The translations under genes and the position numbers were made by a program. This document shows, piece by piece, positions 33,592 through 43,648 of a DNA stretch of 64,000 bases. Origin of the DNA: Cystobasidiopsis lactophilus. Its lineage: Eukaryota > Basidiomycota > Agaricostilbomycetes > Agaricostilbales > Chionosphaeraceae. Every line of letters begins with the position of its first letter. Positions within the stretch are counted from its first letter, which is position 1. Below the pieces are notes generated by a model that saw nothing but the letters and a program-made list of their open reading frames with translations, made no database searches and was not told where the DNA came from. The stretch covers positions 2,615,883 to 2,679,882 of the forward strand of contig BCIO01000002.1 of the NCBI GenBank assembly GCA_001599975.1, in the 5' to 3' direction.

Positions 33592-33888
33592 TGAGAGGTT
33601 TGCAGGGTAGGGAGTTGATAGCAGCCGAGGAATTAGCGATGACTTTTTGGTTGATCCGCTCCAAAAGAGGATCTGACTGATAGCTAGCCATGCACACTAG
33701 TCGCATCGGCGATTGAAAAAGTCTCCGTCCGTGCCCGGCGAAGAGAGGGAGCTTTGTGGCTATCTACAGCCAGCATCAGAAAACTTGAAAAGAGCCAGCA
33801 GATCTACCAGAAGCCTTACCTAGCTCCAGGCCAGTCCCAGCCTGCAGCCGCTGCAGCTGAACAGCAACCACCTTAATCTTGGCAAAGG
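33592..33888. other. Divergent intergenic region, GFA / SET genes
   Basis: 297 bp between the two starts; holds both promoters. Nothing else seen. Confidence 0.35.
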
Positions 33889-35189
33889 ATGCTGGAACGC
33901 CCTTCGACCAAACCGCCTGACCCAGGCCTGCTTGAGAGCCTCAACAAGCAAATTTTCTCAAAAGGAGCCAAGATTGTGTTCGAGGCAGATGGAGAGAGGG
34001 CAGGAAAGCAATTGAGAGCGACCGCGGACTTGAAGCCGCACCAACTGCTCTTGAAAGAAAAGGCCGTGATGTGGGCATGGACGAGACGGTGAATAAGTAC
34101 ACTGTGCTCATAGATTGTTTCTCATCGCTTTGTCTGTTACCTCCAGTGACATGAGCGACGCAATCACACAGGGACAATCTTGCCACTTCTGCGGCCGGGC
34201 TCTCGACAAGCGCAAGGTTTGGCCTTGCGACAGCTGCAAAGCCAAATGCACGACCAGGTACTGCAGCCTCGATTGCCGAAAGGCGAACGCCAAAGCATAT
34301 GGCATTTGTTTGGCGAGCATACCATGTAGGCTCTCTCTCCAGCTTCCGCTCAACCCGTGCTCAATGTGGGACCAGACCAGCAGCTAATTGCCGAATGCTA
34401 TGCATGCGTCCGATTTCAGGCAATTGGAGCGCTTCGATTGCTTTTGCTTGCTCGCACGTTGGAAGGAAAGACAAGCGTCGAATGGTTCACGCGCGTGAAC
34501 GAACGAGCTCGCTTAAAGCTGGTCTCTCCGCTCTCTGTACGTCGGACGATTCCGATCTACCAGCGCCATCACGCACTCGCCCAAGAAGCAGCCGGCATCA
34601 CCATCGATTTCGAGCTGTTCCTTGAATATATGTGAGGCTTGGGAAAATTCTCCTTGTTTCGGCCGCTAACAGGTGTGCAATCAGTGGGCTCCTGCAAATC
34701 AACGCGACGGACCAGGGTGCTCTGTTCCCGGTCTACGCTTCGATGAACCACGATTGCAACGCGAATACGACCACTCGGTACCAACCCCTGGGTGTGGATC
34801 TTCACGCGGATTCAACGCCTTCAGAGTGCTTCTTCTATACAACCAAGCCAGTTGTGGCCGGGAATGAGCTATCCAACTGCTATGTCCTTCCGACGTTTCG
34901 CGTATGGAAGCGGAGGGCTTTGTTGAACCGGGCCTTCATGTTCCAGTGCGGTTGCCTGCGGTGTAGGGATGAGCTCGCAAGATCGAACAAAGCAAAACGG
35001 GTGGCGCTCAAGTTGGTGTTGTGGATCTTGGTCGCAATAGCATTGGTGAGTCCCACCAATTCACGTGGCATAAAGAGCACGTCCGAGGAGACACGCAGGC
35101 TGGAGCGGCGCGGCATACAATTTCGTTGCGAATGCAGCATTACAAGTGATATATTCAGCCCAGAGCCCAATCCACCAAAGCATACATGA
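33889..35189 (+). CDS. SET and MYND-like zinc-finger protein (SMYD/Set5-like)
   Basis: Probable protein lysine methyltransferase. An N-terminal part (GAKIVFEADGERAGKQLRAT, FEADGE) resembles the start of a split SET domain. After an intron comes a zinc cluster, CHFCGRALDKRKVW, CDSCKAKCTTRYCSLDCRKA, at the place of the MYND finger. Then a helical part, and the SET core: GLLQINATDQGALFPVYASM followed by NHDCNANTTTRY, the cofactor-binding motif, and VVAGNELSNCYVLP. A post-SET-like FMFQCGCLRCRDEL closes it. The usual GEEL-x-x-SY motif is changed to GNELSNCY, keeping the Tyr. The joint near 34300-34335 and the C-terminal tail after RCRDEL are unresolved. Confidence 0.75.
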
Positions 35190-35329
35190 TCCGTTACCGT
35201 TCCTGACTTTCCCTGCATACCTGCATACCAAGCCAATGCCACTTTTCAACCAATCACCTGCACAGGTGGGCACGAGACAGTACTAATATCGGTGTGCTCT
35301 TCGAAGATGAGATCAACGACGACGCAGTT

Positions 35330-36117
35330 TATAGCAGCTTTTGAGCACAGTCAGCAACAGGCCGCGAAGTTTGCAAAAAGCAGCTCCCACAGCCACATCC
35401 ATTCGTTGAGAACCAGGCGGTAGCTCCAGCGGCCCCGACAAGCCGCCAGCCGGTCGAACCGGGCGATTGCGACAGAATGAACTGGATGGGTCCGCCAGCG
35501 GGTCTGTCATATTGTCGAATTTGAACGGCTGGAGGACAGATTGGGAGTTAAGAGGAGCATTCGACGGCTGGATGCTCACACACCGTCACCGGTCATCCAA
35601 GTCTTCCAATCGACACTGCTGTACCAGTTCCCGCCACCAGCAGAGCGAGTAGGATCGCTGCCCTCCTCGTTCTTCTTGACGTTGGTGAAAACGCCCTAGT
35701 CGGCCGAGTTTGGTGCCAAGTTTTGGGCCGCATTCCAGAAACCCAGGGCGTTGCCTTCCGCATCAGAGTAGCCGCTCAAAGCGAAGAAGTATTGGCTGGT
35801 GGGACTTCAGCCAACGATGGGCGGTGTTTATCTGGGCGCGCTTACTTTCCAGAGGCCTGATCTTGATAATAGCGCGCACATAAGTTGGGAAGGCGAGGGT
35901 CGCCCATCACCAAGGAAGCTGAGCCGGTCTTGGTGCGGGTCAAATACCCTTTCAGCTAGCATTAGATCAGGACCCAGAGGCCAAGATTTCATGTCGTACC
36001 GTAGTTTTTGTTGTCGAGAATGCCTCGGCCGTAGATGAAGTAGGCGGGGCCCAGCCGGGGAGCAGCAGCCAAGACTTGGGCAGCAAGAGCAGCGAGCAGC
36101 AGTAAATTTGCGAGCAT
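35330..36117 (-). pseudogene. Secreted-protein gene, probably broken
   Basis: The start at 36117 encodes a good signal peptide (MLANLLLLAALAAQVLAAA) and PRLGPAYFIYGRGILDNKNY. A 50-nt-type intron leads to YLTRTKTGSASLVMGDPRLP, another to QYFFALSGYSDAEGNALGFW and NAAQNLAPNSAD. Here an in-frame TAG (35696-35698) stands in otherwise open coding sequence that goes on GVFTNVKKNEEGSDPTRSAG, GNWYSSVDWKTWMTG. A last exon reads YDRPAGGPIQFILSQSPG. Clear coding composition on both sides of the TAG suggests a recent nonsense change, unless an intron ends exactly at that TAG. No family recognised. Confidence 0.5.
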
Positions 36118-36772
36118 GGCAGCCGATGAGGTCGTAAAAGAAGAACAGAAACTTTGCCATTGAGGAGGGCGGGACGGCGCTTGACTTTGCTTTGCTTGGC
36201 GCGGAGAGCGGGCTGCACAGAACGAACGTAGCGGGCCGGGCAGTGCACTGTGGAATGATCAAAGTCGGGCGCTGGGTGTTACGGCACGCCATTGAAGCAG
36301 AGTAAGCAGGGCGCCCGTTGGCTACTCAGTTGCCCTGCTGTGGCCGGGCCAAGGTGATCAATTGCGAACAATGGCGGCAAGCCCAATTTGGCTCCACGAT
36401 CTGGCGGACGGCCCGCCGTTTCTATTGGGAGTCACAAGACAAGTTTCAAGCCGTATCGCCGGAGAAGGAGCCAGAGCATGCGAGGAGAAGCCCAGGACCA
36501 AATTTCCTGTGGACCAACCGGTGCCAGGGAAGCCAGCGAGGTGGAGGCACCAGCATGTCAGCTACAAATTCCTCAGACGTGATATCGTGACGATGAGAGG
36601 CAATGCAAGATGAGTAGACCCGCGCAGAACGACGTTCGCCACCGACCCCAAACCTGGCGGTCCTGGCCATCGGTAAATCCCAAATGTGGTCGCGGCATAG
36701 GCATCCACCAAGCACGATGCCAGTCACTATGTACAAGTCTGCGTGCTCTGTTGGACCCCAAGAAACGATTTC
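36118..36772. other. Intergenic, about 650 bp
   Basis: Contains the 3' region of the ankyrin-MYND gene and the promoter of the secreted-protein gene. Short open frames on both strands have no recognisable content. Confidence 0.35.
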
Positions 36773-38077
36773 TCAGCCACGCTTGCAACTCGCTTTCTTG
36801 TAGTGTTTCCAATCTAATTTTTGATGCGCAGCTGAGCAGTACTGCACGATTCGGCAAACTGTGCGAGAGAAGGTCACAAAGATGTTATGGAAGCAAGATC
36901 AGGCCAGACGCACCTGAACACTGCATTAGCTCTTTGTCTGTCTGGCCACAGAATGTGCACGCTGCACGGCCTCGCCGCCGTCTAATAGTCTCCTCGGTTT
37001 GGAGAATCCGCCTGAGCGTATCAGTATCAGAAGCTTTGTCCTTCAAAAATCAGCAAGCACGGCGGAACGGACACCAGCTTGGGCGAAATCCGCTTTGCCG
37101 TGTCCAGTGTCTGATCAGAGCTATCGGTCAATTTCCGCAGAGAAGGAGATAATGCTAGCGCACTGATCGGGGAGTCAATCCACCAGCGTCGGCGAGACTG
37201 CAAGCGAAAGAGTAAGCGTGAAGAGTCCGCAACAAAGGGCGCAGCCACTTACTCCACATTTCCGCCCCGAGAAAGCCACCAGCGGAAGGCTTCGTTTGTT
37301 TGCTCGATTTTCGAAAAGTCCCAAATGCACAAGACTTGATGCAAAGTCCGTTGGTACGCAACACCATTTCAAGGCCAGCCCAAAGAAAACCTACATTCGC
37401 TACAGCAGTTGCCACCATATCTGTGTAGAAAGTGTGCCGCTCAAAAGAGTTCAGCATTTTCATATGCAGCATAGTTACCGGTTACGGTAGTTGATGTCAG
37501 CCCCAGCGTCAAGCAGGACTGGAGGGTTTCAGCGTCAGGGACAGTGAACAGAGCCAAAGTTGAAGGGCTCACCTTGAGCGTACTCGAGGTCGAAAAACGG
37601 TTTCACGGAGATGGCGTGCATGAACGCGGTCGTCCCGCTCAAATCTGGCTTGTCGACCGGCACCTTTGCCTCAAAGGCCAAGAATCGCGCCTTCTCCAGG
37701 TACGACAACCGGTTTTGAGGGTGCATCATGGTGAAAGTCAGCAGAAGGTTGTAGACCGAAGTCTTGGTTTCTGCCCAGTCCATGTCGTAGATGTCAGAAG
37801 CCGCGCTTTTGGGTGGCTCTTCGTCACCTTGCTGCATCTTGAGCTGAACGCGCTTGTCAAAATCAAGTCGCACCGCATCGATTGTCCCGTGCTCCAGGAG
37901 CCGCCCATACACGCCCACGTTTGGGCCAGGCACGTAGACACTGGTGCAGAAGGTGCGCAGGGTTTGTGCCTCCTTCCCTTTCAAGAACCCTTTCGAGACC
38001 TTCAACTGCTCTAAAGTCCGTCCTTCGCCTGGATCTGAAAGGCCTGCTAGCATCTCTTCCCGAGTAGGAAATGCCAT
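36773..38077 (-). CDS. Ankyrin-repeat protein with C-terminal MYND zinc finger
   Basis: About seven exons, mostly short. The first, from the ATG at 38077, encodes MAFPTREEMLAGLSDPGEGR, LEHGTIDAVRLDFDKRV and PDLSGTTAFMHAIS, the first ankyrin-like unit. Splicing then gives YAQVLLDAGADINYRNRYGG, and later WWLSRGGNVDLADA and GHGKADFAQAGVRSAVLADF. The C-terminal exons give RAACTFCGQTDKELMQC, a joint, VCRIVQYCSAAHQKLDWK and HYKKASCKRG, a full C-x2-C ... C-x2-C ... C-x3-C-type MYND finger with the final Cys. Such ankyrin-MYND proteins are common in basidiomycetes; they probably act as protein-interaction scaffolds. Exon joints around 37330-37480 are the weakest. Confidence 0.75.
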
Positions 38078-38388
38078 TGTTTCGCGTTAAATTGGAAGGA
38101 GGTTGGAGCAGCAGGCCAAAAGTCGTGGGTGAGAAGGAACTCGACCTGAGTAGGATAAATCAGGCTTTCGAACTCTCTGTGACGCGTCGCAAGAGCAGAT
38201 ATACAGATAAAAAGCGGAGCAGCAGCACTGGTGAGCAAAAAGCGATTCTGTCAGACGGCGGGCAAGAGCAAGTTGAAAGAGTCGGACCTCTCTTGCACTC
38301 GAACTTCGGCCATCGGTGGCGCTGCAAACTTGCTGATCTATCTCGCCTGCTCTCTAGTCTCAAGCTGCCCTAGGCTAAGACAATCAGT
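38078..38388. promoter_or_regulatory. Divergent intergenic region
   Basis: 311 bp between the ankyrin-MYND gene and the probable start of the coiled-coil gene. No motif identified. Confidence 0.3.
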
Positions 38389-40416
38389 ATGAGCTGGCTC
38401 CTCCTGAGAGCGAGCAGGGCCGCCACCGGCGCCGAATCGATCTCACGCCGCGCTGGATGGCCAGACAGGCTTTAATCGCTGCTTTCGCGTGGCTTTTCTG
38501 TCGTGATCCGCTCATTTCCGTTTCCAAAGCCCTTGCCCTGAACACCTCTTGCGGCGTCGTTGGGGGCGGAAGAAGTTTAAACTCTTATCTCCTGCCTCAG
38601 AGCACTCTTGAAACCGCTTCCAGCCAATGCCTTCTCTTCTCGGGAGTCACTTATCACCTCGAGTGCAGCCGGGAGCTGGGCGAGAAGGTGCTGGCCTGCC
38701 CTTCAGTGGAAATCTTGGACACTTCCAGCCTTTGTCGGTGGCGGCGCCACGATTTATCAAACCGAGGCTCTCGCAGAAGGGATGCCTCTGAGCGTGTCTA
38801 TCGCTCTAATGCGTTCTCGTGTCATCTAAATCCTCGAGGAAAGTTTTGAGGCCGCCCATGCTGGCTCTTTCGACCACCAACATTACTGAATGCCGCCTCT
38901 GACCGGTGCCAAAACCTGGTGTGCACACCGCATCTGGCGGCTCGCTTAAGCTGCAATTTTGCTGATGCCAATGCGCAGGATTGCCCCGACCGCTGTGGAT
39001 TGGCGTGCGAGGGAAACCTCGATGCAGCGAAGGCGGCTGAGCGATCGAGCCAGTCTGCTGGCGGAACGCATGCGAGACAAGGTGTGTTCTCATGGACCAA
39101 TTCATATGCAAGACTCCTAATCCAAGGGACAGGTCTTCCACTGCTGGGCGGAAGATGAGCGGGCGCAGCGGCTTCACAGGGCCAAAGTCGAAATCGACGA
39201 GGTTTTCCACACCCTGTCGCCAGGTGAGCACAGTTTGACAGATATCTTCCAGCGTCTAATACAGCCGATACACAGAAGCACAAGCCCTGTTCGTCGAGTC
39301 ACAAGGTCCTCGGCGTCAAGAGATGGCTCTTCTGGAGCAACAGATGCAATTGCTCCGAGTAAGTCTTCCTAGTCATCGCTTGCATAGAGATGCATAGAGA
39401 GCTTAAAATTACAGCAATAGTCACATGAGATCGCACACCAGCACGCCGAGGGTCAACACGCACTTCAGTTGGAACGGCAAATCCAAGAGCAAACCAGGTG
39501 GCGGGTGAGAGAGCTTCCATACCGTGCCAAGCCTTACTTAAAGAGACGCTCAGCGGATCAAACGAGCACAAAAGCTTCAGGCCGAACAAGCCTATGCTCG
39601 CGCCCAGTACTTAGTGGGTCGACACCTCTTTCGCTATGTGGATGAAAGCTAAGATAGCAAACACAGGCGGCCATGCAGCAGCTCGCGGAGCAAGCACATC
39701 ACTCTCGTCAATCACACAGGAGGCACCGCCACAGCCTGTCTGACCTCCTTGGTCAGCCGCTCTTCGAGCATACTTGGGAGATGGAGGCGGACCCTTCGCC
39801 ACGAGACAAACGCGCTCAGTGGCTTCAGCACCACTTTGATCTTGAGACTAACAGCCTTTAAAATTGCTGCTCGATGCCGCCCAAAATTTCAATAGACTTG
39901 TTCAGCGCATGCTATCCAGCTTGGGATTTTGTCTCTTGGACCCAGTCCACCATCTTCGCCATGTCATTTATAACTTGTAACAAGTGCCTCAGAATAGCTT
40001 CCGCCTTGAAAATCTCGATGAAGCTCAGAGGAACCGGCGGGTTGGGCGACAACTTGGTCTCCAAGCGAAATTGGATTGCAAGACGAAGTACTAGCTCCAG
40101 AGGCTCTCCCACCCAATCACATGAGCCGTCAAATAGCAAGGTGAGGTTTTCGCGGCGCAGGCAAGAATGGACAAGAGGCCTGACTGGAACAATTCGCCAG
40201 CTCCAAGCCGATGTCGCATCGTCAGAGGTCGACGTTGGCTCCCCCGAGCGATCAAAACCGGTAGCGAAGACCCAGAAGCAGAAAGACGACGAAATGATGC
40301 AGAAGATGAAAGAGCGCATGTCGAGGGAAGGAGACGATCGTGAGGCCTGGCGCAGCATGACGGATTGGACGGAGCTGATACTCCATACCAGCCTGGGAAG
40401 ACGGCCAGCCACCTGA
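38389..40416 (+). CDS. Coiled-coil-rich protein, unknown, many small exons
   Basis: Only partly resolved. A start at 38389 gives MSWLLLRASRAATGAESISR, Arg/Ser/Ala-rich like a mitochondrial presequence. Later pieces in good coding frames are LLKPLPANAFSSRESLITSS, WTLPAFVGGGATIYQTEALA, FHCWAEDERAQRLHRAKVEI, EAQALFVESQGPRRQEMALL, HEIAHQHAEGQHALQLERQI, IKRAQKLQAEQAYARAQYL and AAMQQLAEQAHHSRQSHRR. The final exon, after a GTGAGG...CAG intron (40140-40198) with CTGAC branch, encodes LQADVASSEVDVGSPERSKP, KQKDDEMMQKMKERMSREGD and ends at 40416. Long charged helices suggest a coiled coil. Whether all these exons belong to one gene is inference; exons between 39860 and 40080 are unclear. Confidence 0.45.
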
Positions 40417-40701
40417 GTCTGGTCTTAGGAAAGATGTAAAGCGTAACATGTTCAGGTTGATATAGGGACGTGAAGACAAGGCGAGGCAGGCAGAGAGAGA
40501 GAGAGGTGGACGCCAAATTTCATGAAACCTTCGCGCGAGGCTTGGCGCGCTTCAGGGACTGTAAGATAGACTAAGAAATGTGCCAATGTGCAACACCAGA
40601 GGAAGCAAGGACGAAATGAGGGACCAGCCACCGATGAGCTCACTGCCACGAAAAATCAACATTTGGAGCAAACTCAGCTTGGAGAGCAGCCGCCGCGCAG
40701 G

Positions 40702-43551
40702 ATGGTGTTGAAGCGCAAGTCCAAAGGCGGGAGCAGCAAAGCGAGCACCAAGAAGGCCCGCCTCGAGGCCAAAGGGACCGAGAAGAAGCGCAAGGGGCCG
40801 CCCGTGTCGATTCCAGCGCCTGTGCAGCACGAAGACGAGCCGAGCGAATGGGCCGGCATCAACGGGGACCTGGCTGCTGATGCTCTGGCACTGGGCTTTG
40901 CCGAGCACCTCGACCCTGCCGCCATTTCCAAGTCGAGGCGGACGGTCAAGCAGGAGTGGAAAAAATCAAAGGCAAAGGTCGAGCAAGGGCCCTCCGTCAC
41001 CTCCAAGCTGCTGGCCACCATCAAACCGGCCCCGCTGGTCGCCAGCACGTCCAAGCGCAAGGTCGAGGAGGTCGACGACGGCGGGGAGGGCGAGGACATG
41101 AATGCGCTGGACGAGGACGATTTTGCGTTTGGGTCGGGCGACAGCGACGACGACCTCAGCCTCATGTCTGACATGTCCGACATGTCCTCAGATGATGCCG
41201 AGCTGGACGACGGCGACAGCGACCTGGACTCGGACCTGGATTCGGACGAGCTGGGCTCCGACTTTGACCTCACCAACTTTTACGACAAGGACGTTGCACT
41301 TTCTCAAGACGAGGACGAAGACGAAGATCAAGTGGAGCAGAACTACGAGGCCAAGAAGCAGCGCAAGCAGAAAGAGCCGGCCGCCAAAGCTCCCACCCGC
41401 CTGCCTTTGAAGCTGCCCAATGGCACCATCCAAGCCCAGGAACACCCAGAAGAAGAGGCTGTTCCTGCAAACGAGAAGCGAAAGGTCACGTTTGAGATGG
41501 AGGAGGAAGTGCCAGAGGAGGAGGCCCCGAATGTGCAGGAGCCGGTGGCGAGGTCAGATCCGCTTGGCACTCGCTTTGGAAGGCTGGGCGTCAGAGCGTT
41601 GTTGGAGTTGCCGAGCAAGTCGGAGCGTCTGGCACGGTCAAGAGCAGAGGTGGCCACGCTTTCGAACGACATCATGGCTGATCCCGAGAACAGCGTGCGT
41701 TTAATCATTCCCGTTGCTCACGAATGTCAATTCTGATCGCAATGCGATGTCTACAAAACAGCTCAACTTGATCAAGCGCCTCCTAGCTTTTTGCTACTTC
41801 ACCTATTCCAGTGGCAAACACGACCCTGAGCCGGCTGTGCCCATCGACCAGCCCATCCGAGCACTGGCCATCCTTTCTCTGTTGGCTGTCTTCTTAGACA
41901 TTGTGCCGTGCGTGGTGCTTGTGTTTATTCCTTGTTGGCTGCCTTTCTCACATTTCGCGCACAGCCAATATCGCATCCGAGAACTGGGTGACGCGGAGAA
42001 GGGCATCAAAGTCAGTCAGGCCGTGGCCCGGCAGCGTGACTACGAGAACGGCTTGGTCGCCAGCTACAAACGCTACCTCGAGCTGTGCGAAAAGGAAGTC
42101 AACAAGTCGTCCCCCTTGGCGCCGGTCGGCATCAAGGCCCTGTGCGAGCTGCTCAAGGCCAAGACTCAGTTCAACTTTGGAGTCAACATCATGGATATGG
42201 TCTCTAAGCATCTTAGCCGCTCCGACTGGGACGAAGTTGGTCGTCTCGTCCTGCCAGTTTGTGGCGCTCCGTGCTGACATTTCACAGTCTTCCGCTCTCT
42301 GCCTCAATACCGTCATTCACGTCTTTGAGAACGACAACAACGGCTCAGACTCACTCCATCTGGTCCGACTGCTATCAAGGACCATCAAGAGCCAGTCCTT
42401 CAAAGTCAACCCGTCCATCCTCGCTTCCTTCCTCCATCTCCGCTTGTCCAACGACCTTCGAGGCATCCGCGTCGGTGGGGACCGAGTCAGCAGAGACATT
42501 CCACTGAGTCAGATGAAGCACGTCGAGAAGAAGAAGAAGCAAGAGGAGAAGCCAATCCTCAGCAAGAAGGCCAAGAAAGCGATGAAGTCCAAGCGAGAAG
42601 TTGAAAAGGAGTTTGCAGAGGCCGAGATGACGGTCACCAACGAGGAGAAAGAGAAAGAAGTAAGTGACTTGTCACTTCGATTGAACCATGATCGAATTGC
42701 ATTTGACTTCGGTTTTCACAGCGGACGGAAACCCTCAAAGTCCTCTTCGCGCTCTACTTTCGCATTCTCAAACTCGACTACAAGACCGACCTGCTTTCTC
42801 CAGCTTTAGAAGGCCTGGCAGCCTTTGCGCACCTAATCAACATCGACTTCTTCAGCGACCTGCTCGCCCATCTCAAGGTTCTCATGGGCACCACCGGGAA
42901 CGCATCGATCCAGCTTGATACCAGAGAGCGGCTGTTGTGCATCGTCACTGCTTTCGAGTTGCTGACAGGCCAAGGTGAGGATTGCTCGCTCCCTTCATAA
43001 GTCTCGTCTGATTGAGGTGTGGGACAGGCGAGGCCCTCAACTTCGATCTGGCCGACTTCGTGGCTCAGCTTTACGCCATCATGACCCCTCTATCTCTCAG
43101 TGTTCGATTCGAGGACAAGGTCACGACTGAATTTGACGACGACGGCTCGCCAGCCAAAGCGTTCAAGTCCATCCGGTCGAGCGAAGCCGACCTTCTCTTC
43201 CGGGCCCTCAACGCCATCTTCATCTCGTCTCACGTCAAGCATTCTTCAAGTCGGATGCTCGCTTTTTCAAAGCGACTTTTGGCGTCCAGCTTGCAATGGC
43301 CTGGCGATGCCGCGCTGCGGGCCCTGGAAATTGTTCGCCGGATGCTCATTAAGGAACCGGCTTTGGAGAGCATGTTGTTTGTCGACGACTCGCCACACGT
43401 GGGGGTTTTCAACGCCCAAACGGACGACCTTAACTTGGTGGAGGCCGAAGCGACGGCGTGGTGGGATTTGGCCGCGTTGGAGTCTTCGCATTATGACGGG
43501 CGCGTTCGAGAGGCAGCAGAGGCTCTCTCTACTTATGTACGCAACCGCTAA
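40702..43551 (+). CDS. NOC3: Nucleolar complex protein 3 (ribosome biogenesis)
   Basis: Noc3 works with Noc2 in intranuclear movement of pre-60S particles and is also linked to replication licensing. Five or so exons. The N-terminal third is basic then very acidic (LKRKSKGGSSKASTKKAR, DLDSDLDSDELGSDFD). Then come RFGRLGVRALLELPSKSERL, RALAILSLLAVFLDIVPC spliced to YRIRELGDAEKGIKVSQAVA and RQRDYENGLVASYKRYLELC, the NOC3 signature. DSLHLVRLLSRTIKSQSFKV and the C-terminal CBF/MAK21-type domain (AIFISSHVKHSSSRMLAFSK, WDLAALESSHYDGRVREAAE) follow. The ATG at 40702 gives MVLKRKSKGG; an in-frame ATG at 40588 would add 38 residues. Length of about 850 residues is close to the family. Confidence 0.9.
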
Positions 43552-43648
43552 TGCAAGGTTTTAATCTACACTGGTACTGCTTAGAGTCCATCAAGTCGTC
43601 CCCCATGCTAATGATTGACAAGGCGAAATATCAACAGGGGAAAAGTCT

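Noticed and set aside
37330-37440. Frameshift suspected in the ankyrin gene
   Set aside because: An added intron with donor GTAGG and acceptor ATCAAG gives a continuous frame into the ankyrin-like and MYND exons.
39912-40412. Minus-strand open frame with helical-looking FIEIFKAEAILRHLLQVIND
   Set aside because: The rest of this frame is Ser/Arg random and the plus strand has an exon with good splice borders and a charged helix over the same bases. Not fully excluded as a small separate exon.
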